From Tachypleus tridentatus (taxonomy: Eukaryota; Arthropoda; Merostomata; Xiphosura; Limulidae), in contig NC_134834.1 of assembly GCF_004210375.1 (NCBI RefSeq), positions 93,004,170-93,068,169 on the forward strand: a DNA stretch of 64,000 nucleotides. The letters run 5' to 3'. The position numbers and the translations under genes were made by a program. The notes below the pieces were generated by a model. That model did not search any database. It was given only the letters and a program-made list of their open reading frames with translations, and had not been told where the DNA came from. Each line of letters starts with the position of its first letter. Position 1 is the first letter of the stretch. This document shows, piece by piece, positions 32,313 to 43,545 of this stretch.

Positions 32313-33419
32313 TGTTTAACAATTTCAGTAGCTTGTATTTTTCCTTCCTCAACTTCGCATAATTCACGAGATTTTGAAATCATTCCAACACTTCAACACC
32401 ACTAACTTGCTTATCTGGCGTGTCTTTGTATTTATAATCTCTGAGGCTCCTTGCGTCGTGCAGGTAAATACTGTCGTTGGTAATGTCATATCTTTATAAG
32501 AAGTGTTAAGACTATTTTCGCAGAAAATGTTCGCGTGTGTTCAGTTCTCCATCAAAGATTCCCTAGTGGGTCAGGGGTAAATTTATGCACTTAGAACATT
32601 TAATATCCGGGGATCTATTCTCCATAATTGACAGCATGCAGATAGATAATTACGTAACGTAGGTTTGAGCTAAATCAACAACAACAATCCGTTTCCAATA
32701 TGATGCCTTCAGCAGTTTCTAGCCTACATTATAATAATAAAAACAAAAACGTTCTGAATTATTTCACTAAAAGAGAAAAGCAATATAAAGGAATTTCTGA
32801 GCTAAAATAGTACTTTGGTCACGTATTAATTTTTGTTAGCCCTTCCACGATTTCTGAATCATACAAACGCTTGGCTGATAGTGTGGTAATTTTACATCAC
32901 GTCACGTTTGTCCTGAAGTAATAGGTGTTATTCTCTGATAAGAAAAGTGGTTTCAGAAACTATAACATCAGGGAATTTAGGAACTAGAGCATTCCTTATT
33001 GACAGTATACACCCAGACTGAAATCCACTCATGTCAACTAAGTGATATATACAAAGAAGTAAATAGAAACCCTTAATAAACAGGTGTAATTTCAAAGGCT
33101 GATGTATTTATATCAATTTAACTCGAGATATTTTTCATTCATCTGGTTGTTGTCTACCAAACACAATTCTCACGTTTCGCTTCAATTGTATTTCTAAGTT
33201 TCACGTATTTTTTGGGTCACTATCACTGGTAATTTCCAGAAATGAAATACGTGCTAATTCCACTTTTCATGTATGATTTTTTTGCGAACAATTGATAACT
33301 ACAAAATTGGGGTTTTAATCCCTGCCATTTTCTCGCCTTTATCTATTTTCTTTTTTCATTTAAAAGAGTTTCTAAGTTATGGGTTTAATTTGTGTTATAC
33401 ATTTTACTTGTTTACACCC
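32313..33419. other. Intergenic, nothing recognised
   Basis: About 1.1 kb of AT-rich DNA. The frame at 33273-33554 overlaps a SINE fragment and is not a gene. Confidence 0.5.
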
Positions 33420-33472
33420 GTGCCCCTCGGATTACGAGTGGAACCCCTTAACACACTTGGTCATGCCAAACC
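33420..33472 (-). repeat. SINE-A head fragment
   Basis: The minus strand shows GGCATGACCAAGTGTGTTAA and CCACTCGTAATCCGAGGGG, which is the 5' half of the tRNA-like head only. Confidence 0.7.
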
Positions 33473-35768
33473 CTCAACAATCTTATTAGAACAGCTGTTA
33501 CACTTATTATTCTGTCCTCTCTGTTCTATATATGTCTACAAATGTCTGAGCTAAAATAATATTTTGTTCACGTTTTTCTTACGTTGTTGTTGGGCTTTTC
33601 TCCAGCCCTTCCACGACTTTTGAATCACACAAACTTATTCTTTTATCCGAACAATTGTCACATTTCTTGTTCTTTCCTTTCTATTACGACTTGGAGACGT
33701 GGTAAAGTTTTGGATTTCATAGCAGGTTAACCAGATTCAAATCCGTTAAAACCTCGAAATATTTATTACGCACACCTTAAGCTGTGGATGTTTTATAAAA
33801 GTTACAATCAATCCATTAGCAAGGATGTTACTGGTTTGTTTAATTTTTAGCTGTGTTTTTAATCTCTCATAGTTTAACTTTCAGTGTCCTTTTTCGCAAG
33901 AATTATTTGGAGATTTTTTTAAATTAAATATGTTTGTTGTTTTTTTACTTTGGCCAAATAACTTATGGAAATTATAACGTTTGGTATAACCAAATTTGGT
34001 TATTTTTATGCCACTTAATTATCATATGCTATTTATATTGTCCGTAGATCAAGACTGTACGTTTTAATATTTGGCAAACCTACTAGATTTTTATTTACTT
34101 AAATGTTTGAACAATGTCCAACCGAACGTTGATGAAATATGCTTGTTAGTAAGGTATTAACAGGCCTAGGTTTAAAACACAAAAACAACAATAAAAAAAT
34201 AACAATCACACAGTACAACTTTCCGCTTCAGTTATGAAAGTAATGCTGTTATCAGAAATCCCAACAAATGTCCCGTTATGATGAAAGATGTTGCTTTCGG
34301 TGTAAAGTTAACCTTTAAAAATGTGTCAAATGCTCGTGAGTTACTTCTCGGAATGTAATTTTCTGGTATTTCGGTAAGCAACACAGAAAGCTTTAATTTA
34401 TTTCTTTTTGATACTATAAATTAAAAAAAAACGTACAGACAGTAAATTCAGTAGATACAAAATCACAGCAAGTAACAACATCATGACTAATTAAAAATCT
34501 CGTTCAATCGCTATATCAGTTTCCATTAGCCTAGCTATGTCATGTAAAGCTTTTCATATTATAATTTATTACACTGGGATATTCAAGGAAACCGGAGCTG
34601 AATAGTTTCAGACTCCGAATGAGAAAAATAATAAAGGTGTCTAGTTTCTAAATACACGAATAAACAAACACTTATCATGTTCACTCATATAACAAAATTT
34701 GCTATGACAAGACAAATCAGTTGATTCAAAACCACTGGGAATCGCGTTGTTTGCAAATGTGATTGCAAGTCCAAACAGCAGATATAAACTGGTTAATAAA
34801 TACGCATTCAATATTTGAAATTCAATGGAAAAAAAAAAAGAAGGCAATATTAACATTGATAAAACACTGCTGCCATCTGGTGCACAACTAGACGGAGGTT
34901 AATCATGAAACAATTATAGAAATATACATCGTTGATGTTTCAAATGTTGTTTAATTTTGTGTTACTTCTTATAAGTTCTAATAATTGATAAATATAGTAA
35001 AATTTTAAAAAATCAATAATCTTGAAACTTACGTTTGAATTTTTATGCTACATAATAGTTATACTGTAGGCTTAGGAGCTTAGCTGCCTGAGATAGATTC
35101 ACCGCAGATGTTATATTTTACCAGTTTTATGATGATGTAGCAATAAGGTGGTAAGAAAAAATACGCTCAAAACTCACTTCAGTTCTCAATGTAGTATACA
35201 GGAGTTACATGTCTCTACGTCCTGATAAATATTCAAATCTTGTGGAAATTCGAATCAGTAGTTTCTTACAGTTAGTAGAAAGTCAAATTTAAGAAGATGT
35301 TTAAATAGTAACAGACTAATTATATAACACATATAAACTGCAGAGATGATGTCAGTGTTTATAAGTTTGTGCTACTTTTGACAGTTATACACGTGTTTTC
35401 TTACACATGCAGAAGATTCATTGTCTTATATTAAATCAATTTTGAATATACAAATCAACAAGTCACAACCACAGTTAAATCGCGATGAAACGGTATGTAT
35501 TAGAATTACATGTAAACATTTTTTTATTTTCCTGGGTAGTGTGATCCACATAAGATTTATTACATTTAGGGAGTGTTTATAACAGCTGTTTCCGGCACGA
35601 AATATTCACTCACTCACTATATACAAATGTGTTTAGACTGGGTGCATGAAACTTCCAAAATGTGACTATCCCATAAACATGATGGATCAGAAAACAAGAG
35701 AAACAAGGGAATGTGTATCAACCTAGGGTACCAGTGTCATCCAAAAAGAGACCTGCAATAACTCATAC
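33473..35768. other. Intergenic, nothing recognised
   Basis: 2.3 kb of AT-rich DNA. A 71-codon minus frame at 34641-34856 has no motif. Nothing else can be supported. Confidence 0.5.
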
Positions 35769-36101
35769 CTCAGCTGGGGTAAGCAAATTACGACGTCTCG
35801 TAACAGATAAGACCCTATAAACACCAAGATCAGTGTCAAAAGCTGTTCGCATGCTCCAGGGAATAGTATGCAAAGTAATCAAGGAAGAATTCCATTTGTT
35901 AAGGCGACCACATCTCAAAGACCTGAATAATTCAACAAGTAGTCTTACTGTTGAATAATTGATAAAGTTATGAAACACAGCATCTATAGATTTCACTATC
36001 TTCGGACTATTGAAACGAGGGCTGTAAAACTCTCGTCTTGATACATTGGACGGCTTATGGACAAAATGCATGGAGAAGTACTGCGTTTTTGGCGTGACAG
36101 C
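35769..36101 (-). CDS. Candidate internal coding exon, product unknown
   Basis: An open 111-codon stretch on the minus strand is bounded by a possible acceptor (GCTTCGTTGTTAG, exon from 36101) and a possible donor (GCTGAG then GTATGAGT, exon to 35769). Both borders would be phase 0 and the length is a multiple of three. The amino-acid composition is ordinary rather than low-complexity (for example HNFINYSTVRLLVELFRSLR), which is unusual for random frames here. I recognise no domain, see no partner exons and no start context beyond an internal ATG at 36071. It may be chance or a fragment of an unknown mobile element. Confidence 0.22.
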
Positions 36102-36349
36102 CTAACAACGAAGCCTTTTGAGGTAAAACTATGTTAAAGAAAAAGAGCTATACTCAAGATAAAATGTCGTCAGATAAAGCATGACCGGAGGTGGCGACGT
36201 GGACTGTAATGACGTGTTGAAGCTCCAAATTCGTTTTCATGTAACATACTCAAGCTCTGGAAAACTACTAGTCGATCTCAGCAGACTTGAATTTATATAT
36301 GTATATTCTAATGGTTACGTAGCTGTGTGGTGTACTACTTAATTTAGCA

Positions 36350-36525
36350 GAAATGGAAAGCTTCCTGAGTGAATAAGCCAACGACAAAAATTGACTTCCT
36401 ATAACGAATAGTAAAGTGAGCTTAAACACGGTTGAGCTTCCTGAGTGAATAAGCCAACGACAAAAATCGACTTCCTATAACGAATAGTAAAGTGAGCTTA
36501 AACACGGTTAAGCTTCCTTGCACTG
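36350..36525. repeat. 76-bp tandem duplication
   Basis: CTTCCTGAGTGAATAAGCCA to AAACACGGTT(G/A)AG occurs at 36361 and 36437, with a third start (CTTCC) at 36513 that then diverges. The two full copies are nearly identical. Confidence 0.93.
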
Positions 36526-36774
36526 GTTAACGCGACATCTCACTTATTTTCTTGGCTCACTCATTCAGAAATGTGTTTCATTCCTGCAAATAAAAATGCG
36601 AATGGTACTTAAGTTTTCTTGTGTCTGATCAAATAAAGATTTTTGAAATGAAAATTTGAATTCGTGTATTATTTTCAACGTTTTTTAAACCTCTGTGTAT
36701 TATTATTTAGTACTCCGTAAAGCATCTTAACCCTTGCTTCAGAAGACCTCTAGATACGGGTCTTATTCTTCTTG
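36526..36774. other. Intergenic, nothing recognised
   Basis: No supported feature. Confidence 0.5.
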
Positions 36775-36872
36775 TATAATCAGTGGTGCAGCTGATTTCG
36801 ATCCTCGTGGTGGGCAGTGCACAGATAGTTCATTGTGTAGCTTCGTGCTTAATTCTAAGCAAACTAACTAAC
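36775..36872 (+). repeat. SINE-B with internal deletion
   Basis: AATCAGTGGTGCAGCTG is joined directly to ATTTCGATCCTCGTGGTGGG, so the anticodon arm is deleted. The tail TGTGTAGCTTCGTGCTTAAT and TCTAAGCAAACTAAC is present. Confidence 0.8.
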
Positions 36873-37685
36873 ACAATTCATTATTTTCATTATATCAAAG
36901 AAATTAAATAATAATTTTATTAATAACATTATCTATATCACCAGTGTTGTCTTCCCCAAGTGGCAGGATCCAGAGACTAGTTTATTGTCATACAGTACTT
37001 CTAAGCCTTACTGTTCGGATTTAGATATAAAAGTACAATGAAAGAAACGCAGAACAAGTGCGCAATGGAAAGCAGATATGTTCTAGAAAATTGGAAGAAA
37101 AGAGGTCAGGTGAAAATGAGGCGAGTTTTCTTGGGCAGTAAATAAAGCACCAGGAAGCTTTACCTCTTGGTGTTATCACTTGTGTTTTCGTTTCTTCCAC
37201 TGATGGAATGAGTCCAAATCGAAAGGCGTGACTGTTGTAGGTCAGCATAAATTAGACGGTGTTAAAGACGGCTGAATCAGTCATGTAAAACCGGACAAGT
37301 AACGTGGTCTGCTTACAAATGCATTTAACAAATTATTTGACTACTCGTCAGCTCTATTCGTAGAAACGTCCGCATGGAAATCAAGGACTTGCTAAAACCT
37401 GATTTTTGTTTTGTTTTTTTTTATTAAATGATTGTTCCAAAGCATATGTTACACGTTTTTATTCCTTTAAAATAAACGAAAGTGGTTAGAAATTATTAAC
37501 AATTTTCTGGTGCATGCAGGTATAGAATCATGATTATATTCATTTATTGTGAAGTTTTGGATTGCCAGCTGAGAGGGATTTCCAGAATGAGCGAGGAAAT
37601 AGTTACAGACAGATGGCGTCTAAGTTTCACGTTTACTTAAAACACTCATAGATACTCTGTTTGTTTGTTTGGAATTGTTTGTTTG
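36873..37685. other. Intergenic, nothing recognised
   Basis: Unrecognised DNA; a 75-codon minus frame at 37021-37248 shows no motif. Confidence 0.5.
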
Positions 37686-37963
37686 TTTTTTTGTTTTTAA
37701 TTTCACGCGAAGCTACTCGAGGGCTATCTGTGCTAGCCGTCCCTAATTTAGCAGTGCAAGACTAGAGGAAAAGCGGCTAGTCATCACCACCCACCGCCAA
37801 CTCTTGGACTACTCTTTTACCAACAAATAGTGGGATTGACCGTCACATTATAACGCCCTCACGGCTGAAAGGGCGAGCATGTTTGGCGCGACGGGGATGC
37901 GAACCCGCGACCCTCAGATTACGAGTCGCACGCCTTAACCCACCTGGCCATGTCCTGCCTTGC
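37686..37963 (-). repeat. SINE-A, full-length copy
   Basis: Minus strand: GGCAGGACATGGCCAGGTGG head, GCGACTCGTAATCTGAGGGT, CGCGGGTTCGCATCCCCG, complete body, tail in GTTTGTTTGTTT on the plus strand. Confidence 0.94.
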
Positions 37964-37965
37964 TT

Positions 37966-38032
37966 GGAATTAAACGCTATGTTACACTATGGGCTATCTG
38001 TGCTCTGCCCACCACAATTACCGAAACGTGAT
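37966..38032 (-). repeat. SINE-B, 3' fragment
   Basis: Directly next to the preceding SINE. Plus-strand reading: TTGGAATTAAACGCTATGTT, GGGCTATCTGTGCTCTGCCC, ACCGAAACGTGATTTC. The first half of the head is missing. Confidence 0.7.
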
Positions 38033-38675
38033 TTCTGGGGGAAGGGGCGCTCTTAGATACAAAAAATAAACGCAAGTTGCCGTGATTAAAAAATTTATGC
38101 CTCAGTTTCAAAACAGATGGACAAGCCTTAATCTACTTATTATATCCGGCTTGAATCTCCTATTTTAAACTTACCCGTCTAATAATATTTGAACTTTTTC
38201 TTTCACATCAAAATGTTCCTACATATAAGTATTCCGATGTGGAAAATGTTTACTATTTATTGACGTATACAGCACTTTATGCAATATATACGTTTAACAG
38301 TGAAGTCGGTTCTCTGACTTAAGGCATTTTTATTTTACAAATGCTGATCCAGAGGAAGTGCAACCAGTCAGAAGCACAGCTATACTTAAAAAAATTGTGA
38401 TATTGACTGTCACTTTTATAATACGCCTTCAACAACATGTTTCTGTCTTCTATATTAGGTATTTTCATTTGAAGCCCTCTCTGTTAACCGCTAGATCTTA
38501 CTCAAGAAGAGGTATAATTCTAAACTCTGTCTTAGCGACATCCAAACTATCTGGTTATGTATACAACTACTTAAAAGAAGTTATTTTAACCTTATCAGTA
38601 ATTAGGTAGTGACATGAGAAAATGGTGATAGTTTTATATCAAGTGTTAGAAGATATTTTATAATCATTTGTTTCT
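38033..38675. other. Intergenic, nothing recognised
   Basis: An 83-codon plus frame at 38358-38609 has no recognisable motif; not called. Confidence 0.5.
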
Positions 38676-38775
38676 TTGCAGTTAATCACAAAGCTATACT
38701 CTCTACATCACGAGTATCAAACCTCGGTTTCTAACGTTTTAAGTCCGTAGAATATCACCCTTCCACTAGGGGGCG
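38676..38775 (-). repeat. SINE-B/C-like copy
   Basis: Minus strand: CCCCCTAGTGGAAGGGTGAT, CGGACTTAAAACGTTAGAAA, CGAGGTTTGATACTCGTG and a tail with TAGCTTTGTGATTAACTGC. Confidence 0.7.
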
Positions 38776-38786
38776 TTTATAATCAA

Positions 38787-39052
38787 TTTGTTTGTTTTGA
38801 ATTTCGCACAAAGCTACTCGAGGGCTATCTGTGCTAGCCGTCCCTAATTTAGCAGTATAAGACTAGAGGGAGGGCAGCTAGTCATCACCACCCACCGCCA
38901 ACTCTTGGGCTACCTTTTACCAACGAATAGTGGGATTGACCGTAACATTATAACACCCCAACGGCTGAAAAGGCGAGCATGTTTGGCGCGACAGGGATGC
39001 GAACCCGTGACCCTCATATTACGGGTCGCACGCCTTAACACGCTTGGGCCCA
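38787..39052 (-). repeat. SINE-A, full-length copy with 11-bp target duplication
   Basis: The body and head are complete on the minus strand. TTTATAATCAA at 38776-38786 is repeated at 39053-39063, an exact 11-bp target-site duplication, the mark of LINE-mediated insertion. Confidence 0.96.
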
Positions 39053-39063
39053 TTTATAATCAA

Positions 39064-39600
39064 AGCATTATGGAATATTAACTGTAGAAAATTTCTTGAT
39101 GTTGAATTTAACTAAAGAATTCGTATACGTACGTTATTATAAGGATGAATGAAACAAATTAGAACACAATATTTTCTACGTATTTCGAGTAGCATCATAG
39201 TGAAACTCTAAATATTTAATTTTTCTAGGTAAAAACCTTTTTTAAAGATTGAACGTTTTCAGTTTATGCTGTTAAATTTGAGTTTTCATTATTGAGTCTT
39301 GTTATTTAGTATATGAGGATAGTTTCAGCTAAACAAGTGCAGTAATTCATTCTTATCTTACAATATTTCTTTATCAGTTATGTCTGTTCAGTTACTTTGA
39401 TTTCTCTAAAAGGGCCTTTTCACTTCTTGATTTAGACATTACCATTTTTTGGATGTTTATAAATTATGCCTGAAAATGAAAAATCCATAAGAACTCACGA
39501 GCTCTCCGATTGTCATTACTTTTATTAGAATGGCAGTGCACATTCTCACTGTAGTAGCGTAACTTACAACTTTGGAATGAATTCCTTGGGGCGTAAAAAA
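39064..39600. other. Intergenic, nothing recognised
   Basis: No supported feature. Confidence 0.5.
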
Positions 39601-39900
39601 CAAAAACAAACAAGCGTCAGAAGCGCAATCAGAATCGTGTGATAAAGCTAGAAATTGATACTAAAGTGACAAATTAAAGCCAGGAATCAAAACCAGAATA
39701 GTACACTAGAATTTTAAATTAGTACCGGAACGAAATACACTTTGTGTCAAAATCAAAACGTTGTGCTAAAGTCTAGGAAAGTAGTCGAAACCGAAACTAA
39801 AACCGGTTACTGGTCTAAAAAACTAGAACTTATATTATATCCTAAGGACTTATAATCAAAACCGTGATAGCATACTAAAACCAGATAGGGTAAAAAACAC
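39601..39900. repeat. Very degenerate repeat with AAACCAGA/AATCAAAACC motifs
   Basis: Motifs such as AATCAAAACCAGAATAG, GTGCTAAAGTCTAG, GAAACCGAAACTAAAACCGG and AATCAAAACCGTGATAG return every 30-45 bp, suggesting an old minisatellite. Unit borders cannot be fixed by eye. Confidence 0.4.
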
Positions 39901-40004
39901 GTCTATTTCACATAAAAATAGCTCCTACTTGATGTCACGGAAAATAGAGTGAAAGTGTTGTAAACACGATCTGTGTTACACATAATGATTTCGTTTCCTT
40001 TTTG

Positions 40005-40108
40005 TCAAACACAAAGCGAAAAAATGGGCTATGTATGCTGTGCCCATGGATATCGAAGTCCGAGTTTCAGTGTAATAAACCACCTAACTTACCGCTGAGC
40101 CACTAGAG
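40005..40108 (-). repeat. SINE-B/C-like copy
   Basis: Minus strand: CTCTAGTGGCTCAGCGGTAA, TTATTACACTGAAACTCGG, ACTTCGATATCCATGGGC and tail TTTTTTCGCTTTGTGTTTGA. Confidence 0.72.
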
Positions 40109-40324
40109 TAATCACGAATTTGTTTACATAATTCAATATCCTCCTAAAACTGGAGTTTCCTGTAACAAAACTCACAGAGAGAGAGAAAGAAGGAGGCGTT
40201 CGTTCAAAGTGTTACATTATATAGCCCCATGGTGGACAAGACTGAAGATCATAAATTGTAAATGAAATACAAAGAGCACAATTCAACTCGTGTTGAATAC
40301 GGTCAAACAGATAGAAATTTAAAT

Positions 40325-40539
40325 TAGTGCTTTTTAAACGTTTTGGTTCATTCTCCCATTTTTTTCTCTGTAATAAACTTTCCTCTCCAAAGTAAAATTC
40401 AAATAAATCGTTATATACGTGTATATATGGAGTCAATGATGACAGCGATATACAATACATTTTTTTGATGTCCCTCATGTTCCTCCCCATACGTTTGCAC
40501 ACTCTAAGGACGTCGCACCCCACAGTTTTGGAACCACTG
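40325..40539. mobile_element. Probable hAT-type MITE, 215 bp
   Basis: The right end, read on the minus strand, is CAGTGGTTCCAAAACTGTGG, and the left end is TAGTGCTTTTTAAACGTTTT. Both fit the CAGTGNTTnnnAAAC ends of hAT elements. The flanks ATTTAAAT (left) and TTTAAAAT (right) look like a slightly altered 8-bp target duplication. The 103-codon minus frame at 40212-40523 crosses this element and has no coding support. Confidence 0.55.
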
Positions 40540-41155
40540 TTTAAAATATCGAGGAATAAACTCAGAAGTTAGGTAGACGCTCGACCACTTAAATTTTTTA
40601 ATCAGTTGAACTGACACAAAATTAATACGTTTTAGTGTTGCAATGGCCTGCAATCTGACGTCATTCATAAGCCACGGTGAGAAACAATGCTCTAGAATGA
40701 AAACTTGAAACAAAAATTATTTATGTACGTTGTAAACATGCATAGTAAACCAATAGTGTCATCGACATTTATATTCCTATGGAATTTAAATAGTATGTTT
40801 CGTATAATTTCCTAAAGTTTGAAAACCTACAACAGGTGTTTCAGATGTGTGTGCTTTTTTGATAAAGGGTAAAATTCAAGGAGAAAAGACATATTACTAT
40901 ATTCAATTATATTTTTATCCATAAAGTTTTGCAGTTTTCAATAATTAAATGCCACAACAAACTTGTTAATATAGCTTCCATTGTGAACCTTTAGATGTAA
41001 AATTATTATAATAAATAACTTAGAAGAGAAAGTACACAGCATGCTCTTAAGAAACAACAAAATAGATACTGTTTTAGTGACTTAAGAAAACTCTTTCAGA
41101 TTACTGTTTAAACTCACACACACCTTAGCATAGTGTAAACGTAGCTTTAACATGG
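40540..41155. other. Intergenic, nothing recognised
   Basis: AT-rich sequence without supported features. Confidence 0.5.
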
Positions 41156-41360
41156 CTATTCCGGTAACAAGTTCTATAATATATACATAAAATAGTTCAT
41201 CAGGCGCAGCTGTAAGTTGGCTAACCAAGTAAGAAGTTTTATAATACATACATATCATAAAGCAGACGCGCTATAAGTTGGCTTACCAAGTAGCAACAAG
41301 TTCTATCATAGATACAACCCATACTGCACGTCAGATATCCAAGTAACAAGTTCTATAAAT
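41156..41360. repeat. Degenerate tandem repeat, about 70 bp
   Basis: AAGTTCTATAATATATACAT, AAGTTTTATAATACATACAT, AAGTTCTATCATAGATACA and AAGTTCTATAAATGTACCA occur in turn, separated by GCAGCTGTAAGTTGGCT-like spacers. Confidence 0.55.
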
Positions 41361-43149
41361 GTACCACCAATTACTGATCTTGTCGCTTACGAGAAAACAA
41401 TAACATTAAATGATAAAATAAAGCAAAATATAACCGGTTGGACAAAGTAATTACAGTATAGAATATTGAAAGAGGGTTTGAAAAGTCAGGAAAATTGAAA
41501 CATTATCTTAAAATCTGTTTAAATCAGAGAAGTTAAGACTTTCATTTTTTTTACTCCCAGAATCTGCACGTGCATACAAACTAGACTGTTTAGCTGTGCC
41601 GGTTGTTAGTAAAGTTTAGTCTAATCTTGGTTAGTCTCTTTGTGTTGTTTTATCTGGTGGTAATTACATAAGTTTTATATTTGGTTGTAAATAACAAAAA
41701 TGAAACCTTTTAATGTCTATTGTCAACATGGAAATTTCAGATTTTTTCCTTTAGAGTCGTAGTTTGAAAAACAGTCTTTTTTATCCTTCATAATCAAACT
41801 ACAAGCTAACGTTGTGTTAACCAGGTAGAATTATGAAAAACTATGAAAATGTCAGCGTGTCCTACAAACACGTGGGGTAGTTTGGTATATCCTGAAATTC
41901 TGGAAAACATACGACCATTTATCAAGTTGAAAAGAAGGGAAAAATTACTTGAAGCCTACATTCTTAAAACATTGCTTCAGGAGTTTAGATTGCAAGTTTC
42001 AGATATTACATGCTGTTATTCATTATGCTGTTGGAACTATATATTATATAGACGTCCATATCTGAATTTAACATCAGTAAAACGATTTTCTGTATAAAAT
42101 ACGAAAGAAGTTCTTTTGTAGTAGAAAGTGTAATAGAAGAACACTACAAAAGTAAAATGGCCCATTATATATATATAATATTCTTTCATTATGCTTGAGC
42201 AATGCATAATTTATGCTTCTTCGTGTGATTTGTTTGGGAATATGTTGTTGTAACTGTATGTGTGACCAGCACAATAGACAAGTCTACTAAGCACTATATG
42301 TTCAATTTACTTAAATGCAACTTTTTAAAAATTGGTAAAGAGAAAATATGACATTTCCGTGACATCGTGATAAGAGCACACTATCTAGAGAACCAATATC
42401 GTAAAACGTATGGACACCAGATGAAAGAGACATTAAAGTAGGAATCGTGGTGGCTGCGAAATAAACCGCTGTGGTTTTAACTACAAGCAAGGGAGCGCTT
42501 CACTTTCCCCTGCTGGTCTCTTTAATGATTTCAGTACATTTGTAACAAAGCTAACAAAGAAATAATATATACAGTTAGCAATTAGTTCACGTCAGAATCA
42601 GGCGGTATCGTTGATTTTCTGAGAATTATTGATTGCGGAACAATAAATACCACATTTTCTTTATTACAAACGAAAAACCAAGACATGCGTGTGTACACCA
42701 GGAATTAACGTCAGCCGACAGCACATTAAAACCAATAAGGTTGCAGGTGCAGATCTGTTGGCTCATTTAGTAATTTACAAACTGCAATTTCAGTTCTTCC
42801 ATTTCTTTCAGAAAAAATGACAACTTCAAAGCTTCTGTCCTAAAGGACTAAATGAGTAATTTAAGATAATAAAGAAAATAGAATGTAATAGTAATACTCA
42901 TGAATGAAGTTTTATCTCAAATCTGTGCTGTTTAAGTCTCGAACCAAAATAATAGTCGGCTGTTGGTGCGAGTAATTACTAGTTGTAGTGTTAAATTGTA
43001 ATATGTTTACATATATTAAAAGTAGTACCGCTTATTGAAAAAAAATAATAGTTTTTAAGAACTCCAGTTTCTCAATACTCCATTTAAAAATTACATTAAT
43101 AAAAATATGATCAACTCTTACGTACAGTTCTGGTTAAAGTCATGTTCAT
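41361..43149. other. Intergenic, nothing recognised
   Basis: 1.8 kb without a supported gene. An 84-codon plus frame at 41843-42097 has ordinary composition but no motif, splice context or homologue known to me. Confidence 0.5.
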
Positions 43150-43545
43150 GTTCCGAGGAGGGTATCTTGGTGTTCTGTGACAAAAATGGTTGTTGCACAT
43201 ACCACGAGGGTATCTTGGTGTTCTGTGACAAAAATGGTTGTTGCACATACCACGAGGGTATCTTGGTGTTCTGTGACAAAAATGGTTGTTGCACATACCA
43301 CGAGGGTATCTTGGTGTTCTGTGACAAAAATGGTTGTTGCACATACCACGAGGGTATCTTGGTGTTCTGTGACAAAATGGTTGTTGCACATACCACGAGG
43401 GTATCTTGGTGTTCTGTGACAAAAATGGTTGTTGCACATACCACGAGGGTATCTTGGTGTTCTGTGACAAAAATGGTTGTTACACATACCACGAGGGTAT
43501 CTTGGTGTTCTGTGTCAAAATGGTTGTTGGACATACCACAGTTTT
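43150..43545. repeat. 48-bp tandem repeat, 8 copies
   Basis: Unit GAGGGTATCTTGGTGTTCTG + TGACAAAAATGGTTGTTGCA + CATACCAC, nearly perfect. One unit near 43370 and the last have AAAA instead of AAAAA, which moves the reading frame. Long open frames on both strands and in several phases come from the 48-bp period and are not called as genes. Confidence 0.97.

Noticed and set aside
40212-40523. 103-codon minus-strand frame
   Set aside because: It crosses a probable hAT MITE and has no motif.
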